Origin: Eubacteriaceae bacterium
Lineage (GTDB): Bacteria > Bacillota > Clostridia > Eubacteriales > Anaerofustaceae
Reading direction: 5' to 3'
Assembly: GCA_009782875.1 (NCBI GenBank)
Contig: WRIE01000006.1
Span: 1-64,000, forward strand
Length of the DNA stretch: 64,000 nucleotides
Shown here: in pieces, positions 55,171 through 64,000 of the stretch
Position numbering within the stretch: the first letter of the stretch is position 1
Layout of the letters: each line of letters opens with the position of its first letter
Notes under the pieces: generated by a model
The model's database searches: none
The model's input: only the letters and a program-made list of their open reading frames with translations
Told to the model about the DNA's origin: nothing
Position numbers and translations under genes: made by a program

Positions 55171-55828
55171 TGTTGACCCATACCTCAAAACCGAGTATTG
55201 GCGAATCTTCCCGCAAAATCCCAATAATCTGATTGTCAGACAGGCTATCGCCTTCTTTTACGAACACTGCGGCCAGATTGTCATAGACAATTTTTGTGCT
55301 GTTGTTGTAAACAGTGACTAGCCTAAGTGTGCCATCCCCATTCCTAATTATCGCAAACACCCTCGAGTTGCCCGAGCAAGAAACATTCCCAGACGGGCTG
55401 CCCTCGATTATAATGCCCACAGGTTTGACTACCAAGTTGAAAACGGGATGTACATCATCGATAAAACCCCTGTAAAGCTTCCCATCCTCAATTGGGGGAT
55501 ATAGCCTGGTAGGGGCCGGCGCGTTCACAGGCAGTTCCTTGCCAGTCAAGCTGTACACTGCATTTGTAAAAAAAGAGACGACAGAATCGGCGCTTTCAGA
55601 GAAGTCTGCCTCGTAGCGCACCAGCCCTGTGAGAGTTTCAACAGCCCGTTGTGCCAATTTGGCGCTTGACGACTTCAACCCGAAGACCGCCAACAAGATG
55701 CAAACGCAAATGACGGCGTTTGTCAAGCTCCTATCCCCCCCGCCGCTGGAGCGGGATGAGCCAACCTGGTAGCTTCTGCGTGACCCTGTGTCCTTTCTTA
55801 TCCTCAATTCGTTTCTGCCGTAACTCAT
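55127..55828 (-). CDS. SpoIVFA-like protein with degenerate LytM (M23) domain
   Basis: 233 residues: a basic cytoplasmic N-terminus (RNELRIRKDTGSRRSYQVGS), one membrane helix (NAVICVCILLAVFG), a linker, and a C-terminal LytM-like domain. The M23 signature strand that should read HFEVW reads LGFEVWVNNEAVDPFGLLG, so the catalytic histidine is missing, as in SpoIVFA itself. The domain therefore probably binds rather than cuts. It is directly upstream of and overlapping the M50 protease gene, as in the spoIVFA-spoIVFB operon. Confidence 0.78.
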   Translation of the reverse strand: MSYGRNELRIRKDTGSRRSYQVGSSRSSGGGDRSLTNAVICVCILLAVFGLKSSSAKLAQRAVETLTGLVRYEADFSESADSVVSFFTNAVYSLTGKELPVNAPAPTRLYPPIEDGKLYRGFIDDVHPVFNLVVKPVGIIIEGSPSGNVSCSGNSRVFAIIRNGDGTLRLVTVYNNSTKIVYDNLAAVFVKEGDSLSDNQIIGILREDSPILGFEVWVNNEAVDPFGLLGEAY

Positions 55829-56153
55829 AACACCTCCAAAACTCGCTTGGTAATATTATGCTTAGAGGCAAGATTATATTATTTCCACAAGATTAATCTT
55901 GTCTAATGTACAACCTAGCCGGAATGAATTTCCATATGTAAACGATTCTCAATATAAGTGCTGATAAAAAGTGTAACTGTTTTAAAAAGACAGTTCACAC
56001 CTTGACCCTACTTTTGAAAAAATCAACTCAAAATTATTCTATTAAAATAAGGTATGCTATAATAATTATGGCAATATGTATAAACACAGGCTACAGGTTA
56101 AATTTTATGTGATATTTTTCATTTGCTAATTGAAAATTTAATAGGAGGGTGAG
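55829..56153 (+). promoter_or_regulatory. Divergent promoter region, rny and spoIVFA-like
   Basis: 325 AT-rich bases. An extended -10 box TGCTATAAT at 56055-56063 points toward rny; no clear -35. Nothing else seen. Confidence 0.5.
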
Positions 56154-57692
56154 ATGATTTGGTATTATATCTTTTTTCTTGCGTTAGGCCTAGCTGCTGG
56201 AATACCGGCGGGATATTATATAAAACAAAGAATAAACCAAAAAAAAGTCGAGGATGCAAGTGCCACTGCCGCTAGAATCATCGAAGAGGCTACCAGGGAA
56301 GGCGAATCTTTAAAAAAAGAAAAACTGATGGAAGCTAAAGACGAGATCTACAACACAAAAAAAGAGTTGGACAAAGAAATAAGGGACAGGCGCAACGAAG
56401 TAACTCAACTTGAGAAAAGGCTACACTTAAGAGAAGAAGTCATCGACAAGAAAACAGAGTCAATTGAAAGGCGTGACGAGCAGTCCGCAAGGAAGTACAG
56501 GGAACTCGAGCTTAGGGAAGAGAATATTCAAAAAATCCAGTTGCAACAAATGACTGAACTAGAGAGAATCTCAAAATTGACTTTTGAAGAAGCTAGGCAG
56601 CTGCTGCTCGATGAGGTTGACAAGCAAATTTCAAGAGAAACAGCGCTGCTTATTAAAAATAAAGAAGCCCAAGCCAAGGACGAGGCAGATAAAAACGCAA
56701 GAGAAATCGTTTCTTATGCCATTCAAAGATGCGCAGCCGACCACGTGTCCGAGAGCACAGTGACAGTCGTCAACTTGCCCAGTGATGAGATGAAAGGCCG
56801 CATTATCGGCCGCGAAGGCCGCAATATCAGGACAATAGAAACAATGACAGGGGTCGATTTAATAATTGACGACACACCAGAAGCGGTTATCCTTTCGGGA
56901 TTTGACCCAGTCAGGAGAGAAATCGCAAGAATCGCATTGGAGAGGCTCATTGTAGATGGAAGGATCCACCCAGCGAGGATAGAGGAAATTATTAAAAAGG
57001 CTGAAAACGAAATTGAAGCGAAGATACGCGAAATGGGCGACCAAGCCATCTTCGAGGTCAATGTCATGAGAATCCATCCAGAGCTGGTCAAACTGATAGG
57101 AAGGCTCAACTATAGAACCAGTTATGGGCAAAACGTCCTCAAGCATTCAATCGAGGTTGCCCAGCTCGCTGGCATTATGGCAGACGAAATCGGCGCAAAT
57201 GCTGTAATAGCGCGCCGCGCAGGGATTTTGCACGACATTGGCAAAGGCATTGACCACGAGGTTGAAGGACCACATGTGCAGATCGGCATTGAGCTATTAA
57301 AGAAATATAAAGAGTCGCATGAAGTAATACACGCAGTAGAGGCGCACCACAACGATGTTGAGCCTCAAACATTGGAAGCTATCTTGGTCCAAGCTGCAGA
57401 CGCCATTTCAGCCGCAAGGCCAGGCGCGCGCAGGGAAACCCTTGAGAGTTACACAAAACGCCTGGAGAAGCTCGAAAGCCTTGTCAATGCCTTTGAAGAA
57501 GTCGACAAGTGTTATGCTATCCAAGCTGGCCGTGAGATCCGCATAATGGTCAAGCCGGGTGAAGTCGATGATTTCCAACTTGTCCACATTGCTCGCAAAA
57601 TTGCAAAACAGATTGAAAACAACCTGGATTATCCAGGCCAGATAAAGGTAAATATGATCCGCGAGACACGCGCAGTGGAATATGCCAAGTAG
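56154..57692 (+). CDS. rny: Ribonuclease Y
   Basis: 512 residues, membrane-anchored endoribonuclease that starts bulk mRNA decay. An N-terminal helix ([19 protein letters not shown]) is followed by a long coiled coil (about 25-180), a KH domain ([16 protein letters not shown]) and an HD domain with [19 protein letters not shown] (metal His-Asp). Length is normal. GGAGGGTG precedes ATG 56154. It is followed by ymdB and spoVS, the gene order of Bacillus subtilis. Confidence 0.97.
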   Translation: MIWYYIFFLALGLAAGIPAGYYIKQRINQKKVEDASATAARIIEEATREGESLKKEKLMEAKDEIYNTKKELDKEIRDRRNEVTQLEKRLHLREEVIDKKTESIERRDEQSARKYRELELREENIQKIQLQQMTELERISKLTFEEARQLLLDEVDKQISRETALLIKNKEAQAKDEADKNAREIVSYAIQRCAADHVSESTVTVVNLPSDEMKGRIIGREGRNIRTIETMTGVDLIIDDTPEAVILSGFDPVRREIARIALERLIVDGRIHPARIEEIIKKAENEIEAKIREMGDQAIFEVNVMRIHPELVKLIGRLNYRTSYGQNVLKHSIEVAQLAGIMADEIGANAVIARRAGILHDIGKGIDHEVEGPHVQIGIELLKKYKESHEVIHAVEAHHNDVEPQTLEAILVQAADAISAARPGARRETLESYTKRLEKLESLVNAFEEVDKCYAIQAGREIRIMVKPGEVDDFQLVHIARKIAKQIENNLDYPGQIKVNMIRETRAVEYAK

Positions 57693-57743
57693 TCATTATC
57701 CACTGCCTTTTTCCAGTTATTTGAAAGGGTATGGCAACCACTC

Positions 57744-58526
57744 ATGAGAATCCTTGCACTGGGCGACATTTTTGGCAGACCCGGCAGAAACCTTATTAAG
57801 AAACACATTAAAGCCTTGGCTAATGAGCACAAGGCTGATTTTGTCATAGCAAACATTGAAAACGCCTCTTCCGGGTCAGGCCTGACACAAGCAAATTTCA
57901 CCGAGCTCGAGGGGTTGCCCACCATAAATGCCTACACCAGCGGAAACCATATCTGGGATAGGAAAGAAATCTACAACTTTATACAAAACACCGACAAACT
58001 GCTTCGGCCAGCAAACTACCCAGAGCCATGCCCAGGCAAAGGATATTTTATTTATCGGCTAAAACACTTAAGAATTTGTGTAATAAACCTTTCTGGCAAT
58101 GTATATCTGAACCAACTCGACAATCCTTTTGACTGCTTCGACAAAATCTATGAAAAAATACAAAACACTTGTGATATCATCTGCATAGATTTTCACGCAG
58201 AAGCAACTAGTGAAAAAATAGCATTCGCATATTACGCGGACGGTAGGGCAAACGTTGTCTTTGGGACACATACCCATGTGCAAACCGCTGATGAGCGCAT
58301 CCTTGACAAAGGCTGCGGCTATATCACAGACATAGGAATGTGTGGACCATATGACGGGGTTATAGGTGTTGACAAAGACATTATCATCAAAAACTTTTTA
58401 ACCCAACGGCGTTCCCATTTTGAAGTCGCAGCAGGCAGGACCCAAGCCAATGGAGCTATTTTCACCATTGACGAAAGCACTTTGAAATGCACCGGCATCG
58501 AAAGGGTTCGCAAGATATACGATTGA
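57744..58526 (+). CDS. ymdB: YmdB-type metallophosphoesterase
   Basis: 260 residues of the TIGR00282 family, a calcineurin-like phosphodiesterase acting on 2',3'-cyclic nucleotides in Bacillus. Metal motifs: LGDIFGRPGRNL, VIANIENASSGSGLT, TSGNHIWDRKEI, ICIDFHAEATSEKIAFAY and VVFGTHTHVQTADERI. It lies 51 bases after rny, consistent with the known Rny-YmdB genetic pairing in Firmicutes. Confidence 0.95.
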   Translation: MRILALGDIFGRPGRNLIKKHIKALANEHKADFVIANIENASSGSGLTQANFTELEGLPTINAYTSGNHIWDRKEIYNFIQNTDKLLRPANYPEPCPGKGYFIYRLKHLRICVINLSGNVYLNQLDNPFDCFDKIYEKIQNTCDIICIDFHAEATSEKIAFAYYADGRANVVFGTHTHVQTADERILDKGCGYITDIGMCGPYDGVIGVDKDIIIKNFLTQRRSHFEVAAGRTQANGAIFTIDESTLKCTGIERVRKIYD

Positions 58527-58549
58527 TTTCACTGCAGGAGGTAATCATT

Positions 58550-58810
58550 ATGGAAATACTAAAAGTATCCTCTTCATCTAACCCAAATTCTGTAGCCGGA
58601 GCGCTAGCAGGGGTTATTAGAGACAATGATTGTGCTGAGGTTCAGGCAATAGGAGCGGGCGCGCTCAACCAAGCAATCAAAGCAATAGCGATCGCCAGAG
58701 GCTATGTCGCCCCGGGAGGCTATGACTTGGTATGCATTCCCGCATTCACAGAAGTTGAAATCAATGGCAGCGAGCGTACAGGCATCAAACTGATCGTAAA
58801 ATCCAGATAA
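58550..58810 (+). CDS. spoVS: Stage V sporulation protein S
   Basis: 86 residues from ATG 58550 behind GGAGG; small Alba-like fold protein: LKVSSSSNPNSVAGALAGVI, VQAIGAGALNQAIKAIAIAR and PGGYDLVCIPAFTEVEING. It promotes progression of sporulation in Bacillus. Highly conserved in endospore formers, it supports the view that this organism sporulates or descends from one that did. Confidence 0.96.
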   Translation: MEILKVSSSSNPNSVAGALAGVIRDNDCAEVQAIGAGALNQAIKAIAIARGYVAPGGYDLVCIPAFTEVEINGSERTGIKLIVKSR

Positions 58811-58833
58811 CGCTTTGTACATGGAACTTTAAA

Positions 58834-58859
58834 AGCCGGGCAAAACGCCTGGTTTTTTT
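58834..58859 (+). terminator. Terminator after spoVS
   Basis: Stem gccgggc / gcctggt with one G-U pair and a T run, 24 bases beyond spoVS. Confidence 0.8.
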
Positions 58860-59011
58860 GTTTGTTTTAACTGCTTTTATGGACAAGATATGCTAATCTT
58901 GGATTAGGCAATAGAAGGGCAAACCTTTTTGGAATACTGCCCGAAGCTGTGCAACGAGTTTGCTCAATTTTGGATAACAGCAATCATAATAGCTGGCATG
59001 AGGTATTAAAA

Positions 59012-60175
59012 TTGAAAAGTGTAGCAATATTGGGCTCCACCGGGTCTGTGGGCACACAAGCCATCGAGGTAGCCATCAATCTAGGAATGAGGGTATCGGC
59101 TATATCAGCTAATGAAAACCTCGACTTGCTCGAGCAGCAAATTAACCGGCTAAAGCCGGAAATCGCCTGCCTGGCAAACAGCCAAAAAGCCAAAGCCCTA
59201 GCCCAAAGGATAGGACCCGGGATCAAGACCAAGATAACCAGCGGACAAGCGGGCCTGGTAGAGGCGGCAATCGGCTCAAGCGCAGAAATTGTCCTTGTGG
59301 CAACCTCAGGCACCCATGCCCTTGAAGCATTGCATGCGGCTATAAAAGCTTCAAAAACAATCGCGCTGGCTAACAAGGAAGCGCTAGTTTCTGCTGGATC
59401 GATAATTATAGCAGAGGCAAAACGCTCTGGCTCGCAAATAATCCCTGTTGACAGCGAGCACAGCGCCATATACCAATGTCTCGAAGGCTCAAATGGCGAA
59501 TTCGAGAAGATCCTGTTGACATGCTCTGGAGGGCCATTCAAGAATCTTTCTAAAGAAGAGCTTGCCATGGTAGACAGCAAACAAGCACTAATGCATCCCA
59601 CTTGGTCTATGGGCAAAAAGATCACCATTGACTCGTCCACTTTGATGAACAAAGGCTTTGAAGTCATAGAGGCAAGTTGGCTCTTTTGCGCCCCTCCCGA
59701 GAAAATACAAGTGCTTATCCATCCCCAGTCAATTGTACATTCCGCTGTCGAGTTTGCCGATGGCATTGCGATAGCGCAAATGGGAGTCCCCGACATGAGG
59801 GGGCCAATCCAATATGCCCTCGCTGAGAAAAAACGAGTCAAAGGCCTATGCGGATCCCTTTCATGGCCAGGGTTGCAATTGACATTTGACGAGCCTGACC
59901 TAGAGCGTTTCCCCTGCTTGGCTCTAGCTTACGAAGCCCTTGTCCATGGCGGTTCCATGGCGCTTGCCCTGACAAGCGCAAACGACTTGGCAGTGGACGC
60001 TTTTTTGGAAGGGCGTATAGGGTATTACGACATCTATGATGTAAATGCGCAAACCTGCGTTAAAGAGCAGATTGCAGACCCTGCATCGATTGCCCAAGTA
60101 ATTGAGCTGGAAAAAAGCGCGAAAGCCCGCGCAAAGGGGATAATCGACGCTATTGCCAGCAAAAGGGGGCGATGA
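59012..60175 (+). CDS. dxr: 1-deoxy-D-xylulose 5-phosphate reductoisomerase
   Basis: MEP-pathway enzyme that converts DXP to MEP with NADPH. 387 residues from TTG 59012 (GAGGT eight bases upstream); the longer open frame to 58949 is not family-like. Motifs: SVAILGSTGSVGTQAIEV (NADPH), VATSGTHALEAL, LANKEALVSAG, PVDSEHSAIYQCL (metal/substrate) and LIHPQSIVHSAVEF. The usual neighbours cdsA and rseP are absent; rsmG follows. Confidence 0.96.
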   Translation: MKSVAILGSTGSVGTQAIEVAINLGMRVSAISANENLDLLEQQINRLKPEIACLANSQKAKALAQRIGPGIKTKITSGQAGLVEAAIGSSAEIVLVATSGTHALEALHAAIKASKTIALANKEALVSAGSIIIAEAKRSGSQIIPVDSEHSAIYQCLEGSNGEFEKILLTCSGGPFKNLSKEELAMVDSKQALMHPTWSMGKKITIDSSTLMNKGFEVIEASWLFCAPPEKIQVLIHPQSIVHSAVEFADGIAIAQMGVPDMRGPIQYALAEKKRVKGLCGSLSWPGLQLTFDEPDLERFPCLALAYEALVHGGSMALALTSANDLAVDAFLEGRIGYYDIYDVNAQTCVKEQIADPASIAQVIELEKSAKARAKGIIDAIASKRGR

Positions 60176-60205
60176 TCCATCTACACCAACTATCTTCTTG
60201 AAGGC

Positions 60206-60895
60206 TTGGAGAAAGCGAGCATAGATATTGGCGAGAGCAAATCCTTTAAGGCCGAACTGGCTTTGGAGTATATGCGTTTAGTCTTGGCAAAGAACCAGAA
60301 AATGAACTTGACATCTATTACTGACCCGCTGGAATTTATAGAAAAGCATATCATCGACTCCTTGGTTGCCCTTGATTATGCCAGAGGAGACATTTCTTTG
60401 ATTGATGTTGGCACGGGGGCGGGATTTCCCGGTGTCATCCTAAAAATCGCCAATCCATCCCTCAAGCTTGCCCTCCTTGAAGCGACCAAGAAAAAACTTG
60501 CGGCAGTCGCCTCAATGGCTGGCCAGCTGGGTATTGGGCCAATAGATTTTTATCCTATGCGGGCAGAAGAGGCAGCCCAGATGAAGGGCATGAGAGAAAA
60601 ATATGATGTAGCTATTGCCAGAGCTGTTGCCCGGCTTCCCGCGCATCTAGAATACTTGGCAGGTTTTGTGAAGGTTGGAGGCCAGCTAGTGGCTATGAAA
60701 TCGGGGCAGATTGACGCGGAGATACTCTCGGCAAAAAATGCGGCTAAAACACTTGGTTTTGGCAATATCGAGCTAGCCGAGGCTGCCCTCCCATATTCAG
60801 GGGCATCACGAAAGCTGGCTGTCTATACAAAACATGCGCCAACGGACCGCCAATTCCCCAGGCACAACTCACTGATCTCAAACTCTCCACTCTAA
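60206..60895 (+). CDS. rsmG: 16S rRNA m7G527 methyltransferase RsmG
   Basis: SAM-dependent methyltransferase (GidB) acting on G527 of 16S rRNA. 229 residues from TTG 60206: NQKMNLTSITDPLEFIEKHI (family N-terminal block), LIDVGTGAGFPGVILKI (SAM motif), FYPMRAEEAAQ and ARAVARLPAHLEY. Upstream, the same frame stays coding-like back to YTNYLLEGLEKA but ends at the dxr stop. ATG 60172, which overlaps that stop as ATGA, is in the wrong frame by one base. Either a one-base insertion near 60176-60181 or an assembly error hides the true start. Confidence 0.88.
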   Translation: MEKASIDIGESKSFKAELALEYMRLVLAKNQKMNLTSITDPLEFIEKHIIDSLVALDYARGDISLIDVGTGAGFPGVILKIANPSLKLALLEATKKKLAAVASMAGQLGIGPIDFYPMRAEEAAQMKGMREKYDVAIARAVARLPAHLEYLAGFVKVGGQLVAMKSGQIDAEILSAKNAAKTLGFGNIELAEAALPYSGASRKLAVYTKHAPTDRQFPRHNSLISNSPL

Positions 60896-60929
60896 AGCCA
60901 TGGAGCCACATGACGTTGGGCATCCTTTG

Positions 60930-61667
60930 GGCAGTCGCAATCAGTCAATAAGCCTTGGCGATGCTGAAATATTAAAAGGTGTAAGCTTGTCTGTCGGCAA
61001 AAAGAATTTATTAGTGTGATAGGACCTAACGGCAGCTGGAAGAGCACTTTGCTCAAATGTGTGTACTGGGTGCTTCGCCCTACACACGTGGTGGTATATT
61101 TGAACGGCAAAGCGCTGGCAGAGTATCCTCTGAAAGAGTCTGCAAAAGAGATGGCGGTATTGTCCCAACATGCAAGCGTCGTTTTTGATTTTACTGTCCT
61201 GGAAATAGTGTTAATGGGGCGCTCACCACATAATCGCGCTCTGGAGCGTGACAACGCTGAGGATTACAACATCGCTTGCAATGCGTTGGGCACTGTTGGC
61301 CTAAACGGATTCGAGAACCGCCTGTGCGCTACCCTTTCCGGCGGCGAGCGTCAGCGCGTGATGCTTGCCCAAGCTCTCGCGCAGCAAACGCCATGCCTTA
61401 TTTTGGACGAGCCAACAAACCATCTGGATGTCAAATATCAACTGCAGGTAATGAGCATCATCAAAAGCCTTGACCTTGCAGTGATTGCCGCTGTGCACGA
61501 TCTGAATATCGCAGCTATGTATTGAGACAAGCTATACGTGATTTGCGAAGGGAAAATAGTGGCTGAAGGTGCTGACTCCAGAGCTGATACACGATGTTTA
61601 TGGAGTGGATGCGCAGGTAATAAATGACGGCTCTGGCTATCTTTATATCGCGTTCACAAGAATATGA
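60930..61667 (+). pseudogene. FecE/BtuD-type ABC transporter ATPase, decayed
   Basis: Joined frames give an iron-chelate/haem/B12-type ATPase: GDAEILKGVSLSVG, a slip near 61000, then FISVIGPNGSWKSTLLKC (Walker A with Trp replacing the first Gly of GKST), signature LSGGERQRVMLAQALAQQ, Walker B CLILDEPTNHLDVKYQL, and HDLNIAAMY followed by an in-frame TGA (61523-61525), then DKLYVICEGKIVAEG and the C-terminal INDGSGYLYIAFTRI. Stops, frame changes and a damaged Walker A show it is inactive. The permease and binding protein are not present. Confidence 0.85.
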
Positions 61668-61686
61668 AAGAAGCGGAGGTATGGAT

Positions 61687-62028
61687 GTGAAAAGGATAGC
61701 CATGCTTAACTGCCTGAAAGCAAACGAGGTTTGCAGCGGAGCAAGCTGTATGAGCGCATTCAATTACAGGAAAGCTTCATTTATGGATTATGGAGATGAA
61801 GAGCAGCACTTGACAGCATTTATGCGATGTGGCGGATGTGATCTGGAGCCTGCAAACTACAAAGGCATGATGCAAAAAATCGAGCGGATTATCCAGGAGG
61901 AAACGGAAGTAGCGCATGTTGGAATTTGTACAATAACTCACGAAACCAAGCTAGAATGCGAGAACATCGCAAAAATCATCTCTATGTTCGAGGACAAAGG
62001 AATCATTGTTGTCCGCGGGACACATTAG
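61687..62028 (+). CDS. CGGC-domain protein
   Basis: 113 residues, start GTG 61687 (GGAGG seven bases upstream; ATG 61681 lies too close to that site). The conserved cysteines are in LNCLKANEVCSGASCMSAF, the name-giving AFMRCGGCDLEP and VGICTITHETKLEC. The fold is a predicted metal-binding domain of unknown function, often found near metal transport or corrinoid genes. It may have been coupled to the decayed ABC transporter just upstream. Confidence 0.8.
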   Translation: MKRIAMLNCLKANEVCSGASCMSAFNYRKASFMDYGDEEQHLTAFMRCGGCDLEPANYKGMMQKIERIIQEETEVAHVGICTITHETKLECENIAKIISMFEDKGIIVVRGTH

Positions 62029-62434
62029 CATAGCAACCCAGCTCGAAAGTGCCATAGCGGCATTCTAGCCAATTTGCCATTATTAGACCTGAACAAAGCT
62101 TAAATTTCGATATAAATGCAATCGAATTCAGCCTTCCCCGGAGGGCTTTTTTAGTTTGCGTTGAACGATCTAAACATGCGGAAAAGAATTGGGTAGCTGC
62201 TTTTGCTTTGTCATGGCGCTTAGTTCGCTTCAGCACATGGGAAAATACCATTTGGCATTATAAATGTTTTCTTATAACTGTTGATTAGGAAACCTTATTT
62301 TCTTGAGTACTTGTAATAATTATGCTATTCTTAAAAAACTATATGGGGCAAACAACCTGGACTCACTCCTTGCCTCTTTTTTCCAATTTTAAGCAAAAGC
62401 GCCAAAATTTTTATTTGAGAGGATACCCTGTGCC
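62029..62434 (+). other. Intergenic region upstream of glnS
   Basis: About 400 bases. A possible promoter lies around 62303-62333 (TTGAGT ... TATTCT). No gene or structured RNA recognised. Confidence 0.45.
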
Positions 62435-64000
62435 ATGTCCAGCAATTTTATTTTTAACGAAATCGATAAAGACATCGAAAACGGAATTTATTTGGCTGAT
62501 GAGATCAAGACTCGTTTCCCCCCCGAGCCAAACGGCTACTTGCATGTTGGCCACGCAAAAGCGCTCTACATCAATTTTGCAGTGAAAGAAAAGTACAATG
62601 CGACAACCTACTTGCGCTATGACGACACCAACCCAGCAAAGGAAGACATTGAGTACACGGAGGCGATCCAAGAAGATATCGCATGGCTTGGATTCAAGTG
62701 GGACCAGCTGCTCTTTGCATCAGACTATTTCGAGACAATGTACGAGCATGCGATTGAGCTGATCAACAAAGGGCTTGCTTTTATTGATGACCAGACAAGC
62801 GAAGAGATCCGCAGCAGCAGAGGCTCCCTGGTTGAGAAGGGCACGGAAAGCCCTTGGCGCAACAGGAGCATTGAAGACAATTTGAAGCTCTTTAGAGAGA
62901 TGAGGGAAGGCAAACATGAGGCGGGCTCCCGTGTCCTTAGGGCAAAGATTGACATGTCTTCCCCAAATATGAACATGAGAGACCCAGTGCTTTACAGGAT
63001 CCTCTTTGAGAGCCATCCACACACCAATGACGAATGGTGCATATACCCAATGTATGATTATGCGCACCCCATAGAAGATGCAATTGAAAAAATCACCCAT
63101 TCCCTGTGCTCGATGGAATATGAAGACCATCGGCCTTTGTATGATTGGGTGCTTGACAATATTGACGCCTATAAAGAAAAACGGCCCAGGCAGATTGAGT
63201 TTGCCAGGCTAGCAATAAAAGGCGCATTGACAAGCAAACGAAACTTGAAGAAGCTGGTTGACAATAACATTGTGGATGGATGGGACGATCCAAGGCTGTA
63301 CACTCTCCGGGGCCTTAGAAGGAGGGGGGTCAGCGCCCAAGCTATAAGGAACTTCTGCGCCGCAGTCGGGGTCGCCAAAGCAAATTCAGAGATTCCACGG
63401 GAACAGTTGGACTACTATGTCCGCGAAGACTTGGGCAAAACTGCAAAGAGGATTATGGCTGTTGTCAATCCGCTGAAGCTCACCGTGACAAATTACCCTG
63501 AAGGGCAAATCGAGATCCTCGATGTGCCCAACGACACATCAGACCCGGATTCTGAAACCAGGCAGGTTGCATTTGGTCGAGACTTGTACATTGAGGCTGA
63601 CGATTTTGAACAAAACCCGCCAAAAGGCTACCACAGGCTATATCCCGGAAACGAAGTGCGTTTGATGGGAGCGTATTTTGTAAAATGCACCGGCGCCGTT
63701 GTTGATGCTGATGGCAATGTGCTCGAAGTTTTGTGTGAGTATGACCCGGAAACCAAATCCGGAAGCGGCTTTACAGCAAGAAAGGTTAAAGGCACAATAC
63801 ACTGGGTCGAATCGACCACTGCCCTCCCAATAGAGACCCGCCAACTCGGCGAGCTTTTAGATCCTGAGAAACCTTCTGGGGATGTGCTCGAGAGGCTGAA
63901 CAGCAGCTCCTTGGAACGCCTTGACTCCTTTGCCGAAAAATCCCTCGAGGCTGCCAATCCGTCAGACACGTTCCAGTTTGTGCGCTTGGGCTATTACTGC
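62435..64000 (+). CDS. glnS: Glutaminyl-tRNA synthetase (5' part, runs off window)
   Basis: Class I aminoacyl-tRNA synthetase that charges tRNA-Gln. 522 codons are present, open to the window edge, from ATG 62435 (GAGAGGAT upstream). The HIGH-type motif is PPEPNGYLHVGHAKAL; YLRYDDTNPAKEDIEYTEAI and the KMSKS equivalent LTSKRNLKKLV follow, with the catalytic-domain end WDDPRLYTLRGLRRRG between. The C-terminal anticodon-binding beta-barrels begin near residue 340. The presence of GlnRS means the organism need not rely on the GatCAB route for Gln-tRNA. Confidence 0.96.
   Translation, partial: MSSNFIFNEIDKDIENGIYLADEIKTRFPPEPNGYLHVGHAKALYINFAVKEKYNATTYLRYDDTNPAKEDIEYTEAIQEDIAWLGFKWDQLLFASDYFETMYEHAIELINKGLAFIDDQTSEEIRSSRGSLVEKGTESPWRNRSIEDNLKLFREMREGKHEAGSRVLRAKIDMSSPNMNMRDPVLYRILFESHPHTNDEWCIYPMYDYAHPIEDAIEKITHSLCSMEYEDHRPLYDWVLDNIDAYKEKRPRQIEFARLAIKGALTSKRNLKKLVDNNIVDGWDDPRLYTLRGLRRRGVSAQAIRNFCAAVGVAKANSEIPREQLDYYVREDLGKTAKRIMAVVNPLKLTVTNYPEGQIEILDVPNDTSDPDSETRQVAFGRDLYIEADDFEQNPPKGYHRLYPGNEVRLMGAYFVKCTGAVVDADGNVLEVLCEYDPETKSGSGFTARKVKGTIHWVESTTALPIETRQLGELLDPEKPSGDVLERLNSSSLERLDSFAEKSLEAANPSDTFQFVRLGYYC

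Overview
The window looks like part of the chromosome of an anaerobic, endospore-forming Firmicute of the Clostridia type. Evidence for this is an rny-ymdB-spoVS block, a SpoIVFA/SpoIVFB-like pair, long-form HPF, RecD2, an ECF-transporter S component, a flavin/Fe-S NADH:acceptor oxidoreductase of the NuoEFG/HydABC type, and a corrinoid-pathway-type uroporphyrinogen decarboxylase homologue. I cannot name the species.

Layout. 0-2.6 kb is decayed DNA: the end of an IS5-type element, an IS1634-type transposase remnant, a CobN-like remnant and an unidentified membrane-protein remnant. 2.65-8.93 kb (minus) is an intact operon of NuoE-like, NuoF-like and a large fused NuoG/GltD-like subunit, followed by nadE. 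9.5-18.4 kb is accessory DNA: a frameshifted Rpn/PDDEXK_2 gene, an IS256-type element with inverted repeats, a UroD-family gene, two decayed tandem tyrosine recombinases, a transposase scrap and an MFS transporter behind a consensus promoter. 18.9-21.2 kb encodes a GH3 protein lacking the catalytic aspartate. 21.7-28.1 kb (minus) holds yacL and a compact t6A operon (amidohydrolase, nitroreductase, tsaE, tsaB, rimI, DUF1461, tsaD). 28.3-33.9 kb carries a small helical protein, prfA, an amidoligase-like orphan, a 1.4 kb gene-poor interval ending in two homologous hairpin elements, rlmD and a GIY-YIG protein.

33.9-44.1 kb is the most disturbed stretch: an IS1595-type element split by an IS630-type element, a diguanylate cyclase, tRNA-Ala, an intact IS1595-type element inserted into the start of a lipoprotein gene, a GC-rich GH18-type pseudogene, three scraps of rhodanese-like genes, and a locus of tiny membrane-peptide genes that looks like a type I toxin family (one intact, one with a nonsense codon, one truncated). 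MOSC and tRNA-Arg follow.

44.2-64 kb is mostly core: zinc-ribbon protein, ECF S component, recD2, hpf, a 1025-residue acidic DUF5317-type protein, a TrmH-family methyltransferase, a membrane protein with a degenerate alpha/beta-hydrolase domain, spoIVFB/spoIVFA-like genes, rny-ymdB-spoVS, dxr-rsmG, a decayed iron/B12-type ABC ATPase, a CGGC protein and the 5' part of glnS.

Core genes are intact. Decay is concentrated in accessory DNA, often at homopolymers, so some frameshifts could be assembly errors. The best candidates for something undescribed are the small-peptide locus at 42.2-42.85 kb, the paired covarying hairpins before rlmD, the GH3 pseudoenzyme and the giant acidic DUF5317 protein.
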